Assembly: GCF_020149915.1 (NCBI RefSeq)
Contig: NZ_CP083760.1
Span: 1,798,001-1,862,000, forward strand
Length of the DNA stretch: 64,000 nt
DNA from: Candidatus Sulfidibacterium hydrothermale
GTDB taxonomy: Bacteria > Bacteroidota > Bacteroidia > Bacteroidales > F082
Reading direction: 5' to 3'
Below the pieces are notes generated by a model, which was given only the letters and a program-made list of their open reading frames with translations, was not told the origin of the DNA and made no database searches. Both the position numbers and the translations under genes were made by a program. Positions 26,544 through 34,533 of the stretch are shown here, one piece after another (the first letter of the stretch is position 1; each line of letters starts with the position of its first letter).

Positions 26544-27134
26544 ATGAATAAGTTGTTTATCAAGAACATGGTTTGTCACCGCTGTGTTTTGGCAGTGGAA
26601 AATGAACTAAACCGGCTGAAGTTGAAGCCTGTTTCGGTTATTCTTGGGGAAGCCGTTGTAGAAACCGAACCCGATGCCGTTACCCTGGAAAAGTTACGGG
26701 AAAATTTGCGGGCGATTGGTTTTGAATTGATTGACGATAAAAAGAGCCGGTTGGTGGAGCAGATCAAAACCGAGATCATCAACTATGTTCATTACGACAA
26801 AGACGAAGAAAAGCATATCAATTTTTCTGATCATCTTGCCCGGATACTGCATCACGAATATTCTTACTTGAGCAACCTTTTTTCGTCGGTGGTGGGTACA
26901 ACCATCGAAAAATATACCATCCTGCAACGAATTGAAAGAGTAAAAGAGCTGCTTGTTTACGATGAGTTAACCCTGTCGGAAATTGCCTGGAAAACAGGTT
27001 ACAGCAGTGTTCAGCATCTTTCCAACCAGTTTAAAAAAGTTATCGGGATGAGCCCCACGGCGTATAAGAAAATGCAAATCCATAACCGGAAAGCGCTGGA
27101 TAAAATAGGCGAAAACGGGTTACCGGAAGAGTAG
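26544..27134 (+). CDS. AraC-type regulator with an N-terminal MxCxxC metal-binding-like domain
   Basis: The 196-residue protein opens with MNKLFIKNMVCHRCVLAVEN, where M9-x-C11-x-x-C14 reproduces the copper/zinc-binding loop of heavy-metal-associated (HMA) domains. That fold runs to about residue 68 (LRAIGFELIDDKK). A helical linker follows. The C-terminal 100 residues carry the AraC/XylS double helix-turn-helix (LSEIAWKTGYSSVQHLSNQFKKVIGMSPTAYKK). Metal-dependent gene control is the natural inference. No metal gene is in this unit, but copA lies 5 kb away. Fused proteins like this occur in other Bacteroidota. Confidence 0.85.
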   Translation: MNKLFIKNMVCHRCVLAVENELNRLKLKPVSVILGEAVVETEPDAVTLEKLRENLRAIGFELIDDKKSRLVEQIKTEIINYVHYDKDEEKHINFSDHLARILHHEYSYLSNLFSSVVGTTIEKYTILQRIERVKELLVYDELTLSEIAWKTGYSSVQHLSNQFKKVIGMSPTAYKKMQIHNRKALDKIGENGLPEE

Positions 27135-27168
27135 CATGCCAAAAATCAAAGTTGAATCTCCAACTGCT

Positions 27169-27221
27169 TAGTCTTCCAACTTCTGACTTCGGTCTTCTAT
27201 CTTCTGACTTCCATCTTCCTA
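27169..27221. repeat. Two 21-bp imperfect tandem units, pyrimidine-rich
   Basis: Units at 27180-27200 and 27201-27221 both begin CTTCTGACTTC and continue with TCTTC; a partial third unit (GTCTTCCAA) precedes them. The plus strand is almost wholly C, T and short purine steps. Such sequence between convergent genes is familiar in this phylum and has no assigned role. Confidence 0.5.
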
Positions 27222-27869
27222 CTCAGCCGTCCGACTTATTTTTCGTGAATGGATCATTAACCAGATATTCCGGGCGTAAATGGCAGCACCGAAAATTTGT
27301 CCGAGAAACAAAACAGGATCACGACGATATACCGCATAGCTGACGATCATGGCCGAACCGGTAAGACTGATAACCCAGAATCCCATAGGAAGAATGGATT
27401 TTTGTATTTTCCTTGAGCTAAACCACTGATACACAAAGCGAAGCGTGAAAACAACCTGTCCGGCCGAACCCCACAGCAACAAATACATCGGGATTTCGCT
27501 GTTATGGAAAAGACGTTGTACGGTGCTTTGGTAATTAATGAAGGCATAAGGAATGACAATGAGCGGAACCAGATAGCAAAAAGTCCGGAAAGCCGCGGGC
27601 ATTTTTTTCCAGGCTTTTAAGAGCTTCAGGTTATAGATATAGATAAAGTAAGTGATTGATTGTCCGAGAATAATGGCAAAATCATGGCGTAGCCATCCGT
27701 AAAAGAACATGATGATGGCTGCCACAATGCTCAGTTGCCAGTAAAGCTGGGGCGACACCACTTTTTTGGCCCGTTCCGAAAGAATCCACTGCACCAGCAT
27801 ACGTGCCGAAAAAAGCAATTGGGCCAAGAAACCTAAGGCATAAACCAGATAACTGTCGGGAGAAAGCAT
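27219..27869 (-). CDS. Lipid-A-disaccharide synthase N-terminal-like (LAB_N) membrane protein
   Basis: The 216-residue protein has about six transmembrane helices arranged as two similar halves, each with the LAB_N look: YALGFLAQLLFSARMLVQWI in the first and GSAGQVVFTLRFVYQWF in the second, and FYGWLRHDFAIILGQSITY between. LAB_N domains occur next to GT2 enzymes that work on lipid A or polyprenyl-sugars and are thought to help present the lipid. Its ATG overlaps the stop of the GT2 gene upstream (TAATG), so the two are translationally coupled. It ends the four-gene minus-strand operon. Confidence 0.85.
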   Translation of the reverse strand: MLSPDSYLVYALGFLAQLLFSARMLVQWILSERAKKVVSPQLYWQLSIVAAIIMFFYGWLRHDFAIILGQSITYFIYIYNLKLLKAWKKMPAAFRTFCYLVPLIVIPYAFINYQSTVQRLFHNSEIPMYLLLWGSAGQVVFTLRFVYQWFSSRKIQKSILPMGFWVISLTGSAMIVSYAVYRRDPVLFLGQIFGAAIYARNIWLMIHSRKISRTAE

Positions 27870-28597
27870 TAAATTTTCTTTTGGTCAATTTGATAACGAA
27901 TATATCTTTTTTTCATCCACCGGTAAGCAAAGCAGTCGATAAACGGGCCGGCCAGCCGGTTGAACAGGTGGTATTTGCTTTCGCCTTCCTGCCTAGGAAA
28001 ATGACGGACCGGAACCTGTTTGACTTTTCCGTCTTCGAGTTGGATAAGGGCCGGCAAAAAACGGTGCATCCCGTCGAACAGCGGAAACTTTTTGGCATAT
28101 TCGGTACGCATAATTTTCAGAGGACAACCGGTATCAATGATGCCATCGTGGGTCATCATCCGGCGGTAACTGTTGGCTATTTTCGAAGACATCTTTTTTA
28201 CAAAGCTGTCTTTCCGGCCGGTACGGATACCAATGACCATTTCATACTCGGTAATGTGCGGCAGCAGCAAATTAAAATCTTCGGGTGTGGTTTGTAAATC
28301 GGCATCAATGTAGGCCGTTAGTTTTGATTCAGAATGGTCGAAACCGGCTTTTAAAGCGGTGCTCAGTCCGCCATTTTTCGCCAAGCTGATAAAATAAAAA
28401 TCATTTTGGCGTGCACATACTTCCTTTATTCTCGTCAGGCTGTCGTCTTTCGATCCGTCGTTTACCAACAGTACGCATGTTTTTACCGCAGCTTTGGGCA
28501 GATAATCTGCCAGTGTTTTTTCCAGCCGGTAAATGCTGTCCTGTTCGTTATAAACCGGAACCACAATGGTCATTTCGTATTGCGCCGTTTTGTTCAT
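27869..28597 (-). CDS. Family 2 glycosyltransferase, polyprenyl-phosphate sugar synthase type
   Basis: The 242-residue enzyme has a GT-A fold: MTIVVPVYNEQDSIYRL at the start, the metal-binding AYIDADLQTTPEDF and the DTGCPLKIMR acceptor motif. It resembles dolichol-phosphate mannose synthase, ArnC and FlmF, which place a sugar on undecaprenyl phosphate. Unlike the second copy at 55547 it has no C-terminal membrane helices. The neighbour PMT would then move the sugar to lipid A or another envelope acceptor. The donor sugar is not known. ATG 28597 was chosen over an upstream TTG. Confidence 0.9.
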   Translation of the reverse strand: MNKTAQYEMTIVVPVYNEQDSIYRLEKTLADYLPKAAVKTCVLLVNDGSKDDSLTRIKEVCARQNDFYFISLAKNGGLSTALKAGFDHSESKLTAYIDADLQTTPEDFNLLLPHITEYEMVIGIRTGRKDSFVKKMSSKIANSYRRMMTHDGIIDTGCPLKIMRTEYAKKFPLFDGMHRFLPALIQLEDGKVKQVPVRHFPRQEGESKYHLFNRLAGPFIDCFAYRWMKKRYIRYQIDQKKI

Positions 28598-28608
28598 ATT
28601 TTTCGTTT

Positions 28609-30231
28609 TCAATAGTAAATTATCCAATGGTTAATGGTTGCTTTGTGTTGATAACCCTGTATCAAAGATGAATAATTTTCCGGAAACTTTCCTTTCTGTA
28701 CAATAAAAACGGAAGGCGTATTGACCAGTTTTTGAAGGTACGCATATTCATCGGGTTGGTTCACGTTAATCAGGTTTTTCTTCCAGTTGTCGTTTTCCTG
28801 AAATTCGGTATGCCTTTTTAACGAAAAATCTTTGTAATAAACACTATAAAGTTCTTTTTGCAAATCAAACGAAAGCGACGGCAGCCGTTTGTCCCACACA
28901 ATAATTTTTTGTTGGTTAAGATGATGTTCTTTAAGAAAATGTACAACCGGCATCATTCCGTGGGCATTGCCTTCTGTTTGTTTGAATACCTGTGTGGAAA
29001 CAGGAACTAAAATCAAAGGAAGAAAAAGCGAAAGAAGAGCAAAGCGTTCTTTACTTTTTTTGATAAAGAACCAAATTAACCATCCTGCACCGGCACTTAG
29101 GAATAACACTATGAGAAGATTAGGATGCAGATTGAATCCCGGAATCCGTCCGGTGAAAATGACGATCAAAGCCAGCAAGACCAAAACAAGGAATCCCCAG
29201 TAAAAGAAGTAGTAACCTTTTAGCTGTTTCCACGGGCTTTCGGCAAGAAACCAGGCGGCAGCCAGTGCTACATAAGGACTTAACGGCAGGACATATAAAA
29301 TCAGTTTGGAACTGGAAATCGAAAAAAACAGAAACGGAATCACCAGCCAGAAAAGGGTAATCTGTTTCATGACGGTATTGTTTTCCCGGTATCCTTTGCG
29401 GATGGCCGCGGGGACAAGGACAAAAGCGGGCAGAGTGGCCGCTGGGAAAAAGGCAAAATAATACCAAAACGGTTTGGCGCGGTGCAGGGTAGAGGCTTTA
29501 AACATCCGGTCGGCCAGCTGTTCGTCCACAAAGAAACGGTAAAAGGCATCGGATTGGGCCATCAGGTAGAAAAACCACGAACTGCCTATCAGCAGCATGA
29601 TGAAAATTCCGATGATCAGGTGGATGTTGTTTTTTTTACCGGAAATTCCTTTTATTTTTCGAAGCGGGTAAACCATGAGCAACGGAATGATTAATCCCAC
29701 CGGGCCTTTGGTAAAAAGGGCCAGTCCGAGGTCGATAAAAAACAGATACAGCCACACCGGTTTTCGGTGTGAATAATAACGCAGCAACAGCCATACGGCC
29801 AGCAATTCGAAAGTATTCAGAAAAGCATCGGTAGTCAAATTCCGTACCGACATTAAAACCAGCGGCAGTCCGGCATAAAACAGTGCGGCGTAAAAAGCTT
29901 TGTCGCGGTTGTTAAAAAGTTGTTTTGCAATAGAATAAACCAGGATAATTTGTAAAAGATAGGCCAACTGCAGAAAAAAACGGGCACCAAAAGCGTTTAT
30001 TCCGAAAATTTTCATTCCAACGGCCGTAATCCAATAGGTCATTAACGGTTTGTCGAAATGATAAATGCCAAGAAGCTGGGGTTTAAACCAGTCGCCGGTG
30101 GTAATCATCTCTCGGGCAATTTCGGCATAACGGGCTTCGCTGGTTTCCAAAACGCCCCAGGCCCCCAAATGGAAAAGCATGGCCAGCAGTAACAAAGGAA
30201 GTAAAAAGTATAAGAATTTTCCGTTCTTCAT
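28609..30231 (-). CDS. ArnT/PMT family lipid-linked sugar transferase
   Basis: The 540-residue inner-membrane protein has about twelve transmembrane helices and a periplasmic C-terminal domain. The first periplasmic loop carries WGVLETSEARYAEIAREM and FDKPLMTYW, the GT-C/ArnT active-site region (the D/E-containing loop). ArnT moves a sugar from undecaprenyl phosphate to lipid A. Here it is second in the operon, 2 bp after the epimerase, and is followed by its likely partner GT2. Whether the acceptor is lipid A, a glycan or a protein cannot be told from sequence. Confidence 0.87.
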   Translation of the reverse strand: MKNGKFLYFLLPLLLLAMLFHLGAWGVLETSEARYAEIAREMITTGDWFKPQLLGIYHFDKPLMTYWITAVGMKIFGINAFGARFFLQLAYLLQIILVYSIAKQLFNNRDKAFYAALFYAGLPLVLMSVRNLTTDAFLNTFELLAVWLLLRYYSHRKPVWLYLFFIDLGLALFTKGPVGLIIPLLMVYPLRKIKGISGKKNNIHLIIGIFIMLLIGSSWFFYLMAQSDAFYRFFVDEQLADRMFKASTLHRAKPFWYYFAFFPAATLPAFVLVPAAIRKGYRENNTVMKQITLFWLVIPFLFFSISSSKLILYVLPLSPYVALAAAWFLAESPWKQLKGYYFFYWGFLVLVLLALIVIFTGRIPGFNLHPNLLIVLFLSAGAGWLIWFFIKKSKERFALLSLFLPLILVPVSTQVFKQTEGNAHGMMPVVHFLKEHHLNQQKIIVWDKRLPSLSFDLQKELYSVYYKDFSLKRHTEFQENDNWKKNLINVNQPDEYAYLQKLVNTPSVFIVQKGKFPENYSSLIQGYQHKATINHWIIYY

Positions 30232-30233
30232 AT

Positions 30234-31244
30234 TTACAGGTTATGGATAGTTCGGTACCAATGTACAAAATTATCTATTCCTTTTTCAAAGGGTGTTTCC
30301 GGTTTAAAATCCAGTAATTTTTGGGCTTTGGTAATGTCGGCGTAAGTAAGCACTACATCGCCGGGTTGCATGGGCAGACGGTTCAAAACGGCTTTTTTCC
30401 CCGTGGCTTTCTCGATTTGCTGTACCATTTCCGACAGCGTAACCGGTTTGTTTCCGCTTAAATTGATGATCTCAAAAACCGGTTGCTTTTGCTGAACAAA
30501 ACCGGCTGCATGGATAACGCCCTGTACAATGTCGTCGATGTAGGCGTAATCGCGCATGGTGGTGCCGTCGCCAAAAAAGGGAATGGGCTCGCCGTTTAAA
30601 ATCATGCGGGTAAATTTGTGGATGGCCAGATCGGGCCGTTGTCCCGGACCGTAAACCGTAAAAAACCGCAAAGCCACAATGTTTAGGTCAAACAGGTGAT
30701 GAAAAACGTAGCAAAACTCTTCGGCCGATTTTTTGGTGGCAGCGTAAGGCGATATTACCCTTTCCAGCGGGTCATCTTCACGAAACGGAATCCGTTTGCT
30801 GTTTCCGTAAATGGAAGAAGATGAGGCAAAAACCATGTGCTTCACCCCGTATTGATGCATGGCATTCAGCAGGTTTATTGTGCCCTGAACATTGACCGCT
30901 TCATACACCGCGGGCATGGTAATGCTGGGACGAACACCGGCCATGGCTGCCAGGTGAATGACCACGTCAACCGGATGGGTTTTAAAAATTTCGTCTATAA
31001 CATCCTGGTCACGGATATCTGCTTTGTAAAGATGATAGTTTTCGTGCTGCTCAAGGGGGGCAACATTTTGTTTTTTAATTTTTGGATCGTAAAAATCATT
31101 GAAATTGTCAATGTTTATCACCCTGTTTCCCTGACGAATAAGTGCATTACACAATGCTGAGCCGATGAAACCTGCTCCGCCGGTGACCAAAAAGGTTTGT
31201 TTTGTGTCGCCGGCTTCTTTTATCTTCAGATTTTTGTCTTTCAT
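30234..31244 (-). CDS. NAD-dependent sugar-nucleotide epimerase (UDP-glucuronate 4-epimerase type)
   Basis: The 336-residue short-chain dehydrogenase/reductase has the NAD motif TGGAGFIGSALC, the catalytic pair YAATKK, the catalytic S/T region FASSSSIYG and the substrate motif RFFTVYGPGQRPDLAIHKF. This pattern is seen in UDP-glucuronate 4-epimerases, which make UDP-galacturonate for envelope glycans. ATG 31244 is used since the codon before it is TTG. It is the first gene of the operon and may supply the sugar for the GT2/PMT pair. The exact sugar is an inference. Confidence 0.9.
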   Translation of the reverse strand: MKDKNLKIKEAGDTKQTFLVTGGAGFIGSALCNALIRQGNRVINIDNFNDFYDPKIKKQNVAPLEQHENYHLYKADIRDQDVIDEIFKTHPVDVVIHLAAMAGVRPSITMPAVYEAVNVQGTINLLNAMHQYGVKHMVFASSSSIYGNSKRIPFREDDPLERVISPYAATKKSAEEFCYVFHHLFDLNIVALRFFTVYGPGQRPDLAIHKFTRMILNGEPIPFFGDGTTMRDYAYIDDIVQGVIHAAGFVQQKQPVFEIINLSGNKPVTLSEMVQQIEKATGKKAVLNRLPMQPGDVVLTYADITKAQKLLDFKPETPFEKGIDNFVHWYRTIHNL

Positions 31245-31324
31245 CAAAAACTTTTTTAATTCGCTTTTTAACCCCGGAAAGGATAGCCTGATTCCCCCGT
31301 GACAAGCGTATTTTATAAAAAGTG

Positions 31325-31358
31325 CAAAATTAGGTTATTTCGGACAACTTGCCGCAAA
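31325..31358 (-). promoter_or_regulatory. Promoter TTTG-N22-TAATTTTG for the epimerase-PMT-GT2-LAB_N operon
   Basis: On the minus strand TTTG (31358-31355) and TAATTTTG (31332-31325) are separated by 22 bp, a good Bacteroidota promoter 80 nt upstream of ATG 31244. Confidence 0.65.
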
Positions 31359-31508
31359 GCGTGAAGGTATTTGTTGTATTTGTCTGAATTTTTGACACTT
31401 GTCATTTGTTGTTTTCTCTGATTTTCAATATACCGATGGGCATCCGGATTACAAAAAAGATATAATTCTTTTACAAAATTGTGTAACAACCATGGCATGC
31501 GACAGCTG

Positions 31509-31516
31509 TACTTTTG
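31509..31516 (+). promoter_or_regulatory. -7 box TACTTTTG for the SHOCT-copA unit
   Basis: An exact TAnnTTTG match, 38 nt before ATG 31555. The nearest TTG upstream (31479-31481) is 27 bp away, too far to be convincing. Confidence 0.5.
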
Positions 31517-31554
31517 TCGAAAACAAAAAGTTAAATCAATAAAATTTTAAAATT

Positions 31555-31773
31555 ATGATGCATTTAGAAAATATGACCGGATGGGGAATGGGATTTTGGT
31601 GGATTGGTGGCTTCGTCATGATGGCCCTGTTCATTTGGATACTGTTTGTCCTTTTCAGAGGAACTTCTGAAAACCGGTTTCATCAGGAAAGTCCCCGCGA
31701 AATTTTGTCAAAAAGATTTGCCCGGGGTGAAATATCCAAAGAAGAGTATCACAGCATGTTAAACAATTTGTAG
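31555..31773 (+). CDS. Small SHOCT-domain membrane protein
   Basis: The 72-residue product has one transmembrane helix rich in tryptophan and methionine (TGWGMGFWWIGGFVMMALF) and a C-terminal SHOCT motif (SPREILSKRFARGEISKEEYHSML). Such short proteins are often found beside copper and silver efflux genes. ATGs at 31555 and 31558 are both possible. copA follows 115 bp later after a strong hairpin. The role is not known; a membrane accessory of CopA or of copper handling is a guess from context. Confidence 0.85.
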   Translation: MMHLENMTGWGMGFWWIGGFVMMALFIWILFVLFRGTSENRFHQESPREILSKRFARGEISKEEYHSMLNNL

Positions 31774-31800
31774 CTATCCCGATGAGGAAAAGAAATGGTT

Positions 31801-31836
31801 TTTTCTTCCCGTATGTGAAAATGTACGGGAAGAAAA
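31801..31836 (+). terminator. 13-bp perfect hairpin between the SHOCT gene and copA
   Basis: Arms TTTTCTTCCCGTA (31801-31813) and TACGGGAAGAAAA (31824-31836) pair without mismatch around a 10-nt loop. It may be a leaky terminator, an attenuator or an mRNA-processing site within the unit. Confidence 0.6.
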
Positions 31837-31888
31837 TTTACCCGTTTATAACCGTGTTTAAGTAGGAACACAGATTAAAAAATTAGAA

Positions 31889-34222
31889 GTGGAAAACAAA
31901 ATAACATCCTATTACTGCCCAATGCATTGCGAAGGCAATAAAACCTACGACCATCCGGATGACTGCCCTGTTTGCGGTATGCATTTGGTTCCCGTCAACG
32001 GTAAGGAAAAGAAGACGAACCATCATCATCCGGCAAAGAAAGCCGAAATACAGGCGATGTATGCCCATCAGGAACACAAATCCGGAGAAAAATACCATTG
32101 CCCTATGCGTTGTGAAGGGGATAAAACGTATGATCATCCGGGCAACTGCCCGGTATGTGGTATGCATTTAATCGAAGAAGTCAGCCTGGCGGCAAAAACG
32201 TCTGCCGAAGAAAGTCCTGAAGAAAAAGCCTACAAGGCGATGCTCAAACGTTTTTGGGTAGCGCTGATTCTGTCTGTTCCGGTTCTGATGATCAGCATGA
32301 CGGCCTATTTCCCGTGGATTGACTTGAAGAAAATAGCTTCTGAATATTTTTGGCGCTGGACAGAATTTGTTTTGACCATTCCCGTGGTGTTTTACGCCGG
32401 CTGGGATTTTTTTGTGAGGGGCTGGAACTCGGTTCGCCGGTGGTCACCCAATATGTGGACGCTGATTTCTCTTGGTGTAGGCGCTGCATTTATATTCAGT
32501 GTGTTAGGAATGTTTTTTTTCGGTATTTTCCCGGCAGAATTTAAAGATTCAGCGGGATATGTTCATCTTTATTTCGAAGCTTCTGCTTTTATTCTGACAC
32601 TGGTATTGTTGGGGCAGGTACTTGAACTAAGAGCCCACAGCAAAACCAATAGCGCTATCAAAGCACTGCTCAATCTTGTTCCGCCGGTGGCACGGGTTAT
32701 CCGTAACGGAGCCGAACAGGAAATCGCGCTGGAAGAAGTGGTAACCGGAGATATTTTACAGGTGCGGCCCGGTGAAAAAATACCTGTGGACGGGACAATT
32801 GTAAAAGGGAATGCCGTTATTGACGAGGGGATGATCACCGGCGAATCCATTCCTGTGGAAAAAACGGAAGGAGAAAAAGTTATTGGCGGTACTGTCAATG
32901 GTAAAACAGCTTTTCAAATGAAAGCAGAAAAAGTGGGTTCCGATACGCTGCTGGCACAAATTATTGACATGGTCAACAAAGCAGGAGCAACCCGGGCACC
33001 CATTCAGCGTCTGGCCGATAAAGTGGCTAAATATTTTGTCCAGATTGTGGTGGCCGTGGCCATTCTTACCTTTGTTGTCTGGTATTTTTTCGGACCGCAG
33101 CCGGCACTGGTTTATGCTTTTGTGAATGCCATTGCCGTTTTGGTAATCGCCTGTCCCTGTGCGCTCGGACTGGCAACCCCCATGTCTATTATGGTAGGTA
33201 CCGGGCGTGCGGCCCAATCAGGCGTATTGGTGAAAGATGCCAAAGCCATTGAAGAAATGAGTAAGATAGACACCGTGATAGTGGACAAAACAGGAACATT
33301 GACCGAAGGAAAACCTGCTTTGAATTCTTTTGTCTCTTTCGATCCTCATTTTTCTGATTTGGAGGTGCTTGCGCTGGCAGCTTCTGTGGATAAAAACAGT
33401 GAGCATCCGGTGGCTGATGCCATCGTTAAAGGGGCAGAAGAAAAGAATATTTCCCTGTTTGAAGTTAAAGATTTTGAAGCTGTTGCCGGCAAAGGAGTTA
33501 CCGGCAAATGGGAAGAAAAAGAAATTGGGTTGGGAAACAGTCGGCTGCTGGAAACTTTTGGCGCAAAATTGACGGATAAACAAGCGGAAAAGGCTGCGGA
33601 ATGGCAACAAAAAGGGCTAACGGTGATGTTTCTAGTGATTGATAAAAAAGTAGCCGGAATGGTCAGTGTGGCCGACAAAGTAAAAGAAACTTCCAAACAG
33701 GCTGTACGTGCTTTGCATAAAGCCGGTCTTCGGGTAATCATGCTTACCGGCGACAATGAGTACACAGCCAAAGCAATAGCTGATGAAGTGGGAATTGACG
33801 GCTTTCAGGCCAATTGTCTTCCTGAAGATAAATATAATAAAATAAAAGAGTTACAGAACCGGGGACAGGTTGTGGCTATGGCAGGCGACGGCATTAACGA
33901 CGCTCCGGCTTTAACCCAGGCCAATATTGGGATTGCCATGGGAACGGGTACGGATATTGCCATGGAAAGTGCCGAAGTTACGCTGATAAAAGGCGACCTG
34001 AACGGCATTGTCAGGGCCTACGATTTAAGTCGTAAAGTGATGCGGAATATCAGACAAAACCTGTTTTTTGCTTTTGTGTATAACTCAGTGGGCGTTCCTG
34101 TTGCCGCCGGAGTTTTGTATCCTGCTTTTGGGCTTCTTTTGAGCCCGGTTATTGCTGCCGCCGCTATGAGTTTTAGTTCGGTTTCGGTGATTTCAAATGC
34201 CTTACGATTGAGAAATCAATAG
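31889..34222 (+). CDS. copA: Copper-translocating P1B-type ATPase with two N-terminal HMBD domains
   Basis: This pump exports Cu+ with ATP. The 777-residue protein starts at GTG. Two heavy-metal-binding (HMBD) repeats occupy about residues 8-33 (YYCPMHC...CPVCGMHL) and 68-95 (YHCPMRC...CPVCGMHL), joined by a histidine-rich linker (HHHP). Eight transmembrane helices follow, with the transport site C422-P-C424 (IACPCALG). The phosphorylated aspartate is D466 in DKTGTLTEG. TGES, HP (EHPVADAI) and GDGINDAP are all present. HMBD domains, rather than classic HMA domains, mark the CopB/SilP-like or Bacteroidota CopA subgroup. It lies downstream of the SHOCT gene. Confidence 0.95.
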   Translation: MENKITSYYCPMHCEGNKTYDHPDDCPVCGMHLVPVNGKEKKTNHHHPAKKAEIQAMYAHQEHKSGEKYHCPMRCEGDKTYDHPGNCPVCGMHLIEEVSLAAKTSAEESPEEKAYKAMLKRFWVALILSVPVLMISMTAYFPWIDLKKIASEYFWRWTEFVLTIPVVFYAGWDFFVRGWNSVRRWSPNMWTLISLGVGAAFIFSVLGMFFFGIFPAEFKDSAGYVHLYFEASAFILTLVLLGQVLELRAHSKTNSAIKALLNLVPPVARVIRNGAEQEIALEEVVTGDILQVRPGEKIPVDGTIVKGNAVIDEGMITGESIPVEKTEGEKVIGGTVNGKTAFQMKAEKVGSDTLLAQIIDMVNKAGATRAPIQRLADKVAKYFVQIVVAVAILTFVVWYFFGPQPALVYAFVNAIAVLVIACPCALGLATPMSIMVGTGRAAQSGVLVKDAKAIEEMSKIDTVIVDKTGTLTEGKPALNSFVSFDPHFSDLEVLALAASVDKNSEHPVADAIVKGAEEKNISLFEVKDFEAVAGKGVTGKWEEKEIGLGNSRLLETFGAKLTDKQAEKAAEWQQKGLTVMFLVIDKKVAGMVSVADKVKETSKQAVRALHKAGLRVIMLTGDNEYTAKAIADEVGIDGFQANCLPEDKYNKIKELQNRGQVVAMAGDGINDAPALTQANIGIAMGTGTDIAMESAEVTLIKGDLNGIVRAYDLSRKVMRNIRQNLFFAFVYNSVGVPVAAGVLYPAFGLLLSPVIAAAAMSFSSVSVISNALRLRNQ

Positions 34223-34533
34223 ATTATATAATTCCGGGCAAACAATTGTTGATGATCATCCAGACAGAAACATTTGTATTGCAGAATTTTGGAGAAATCC
34301 AACACTCATTTTTATGACCTTCTGTAAAAAGAAAGGGATTATGAAGCCTTTTGCACTGAATTGCCCGTTTCTTTATTGTTTACTGTGGATAATGACTTTT
34401 TCTTTTGGTTTATTTTTCTGCAGGTCAGCGCGATCTCTTTTGGATGCGCGACTTTTGAGAGTAAATTGATGGTGAAGTTCCATGCTTTCATCAGCTACCC
34501 TGTGCAGAAGAAATAAAATCCATTACAAACCGG
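34223..34533. other. Intergenic stretch between convergent copA and HD genes
   Basis: No supported gene, terminator or repeat is visible. A 51-codon open frame at 34315-34470 is discussed under rejected observations. Confidence 0.4.

Larger units (their letters stand above)
31248..31554. other. Divergent promoter region between the epimerase operon and the SHOCT-copA unit
   Basis: No gene is supported. The region holds a minus-strand promoter at 31325-31358 and a plus-strand -7 box at 31509-31516, about 150 bp apart. Confidence 0.6.

Noticed and set aside
31248-31554. Possible tRNA or riboswitch between divergent operons
   Set aside because: No cloverleaf, T-loop or known riboswitch core was seen; only promoter boxes are present.
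34315-34470. 51-codon open frame with a hydrophobic middle downstream of copA
   Set aside because: No promoter match (GAATTTTG differs from the consensus), no recognisable family and cysteine/arginine-rich ends; it may be chance or decayed DNA.
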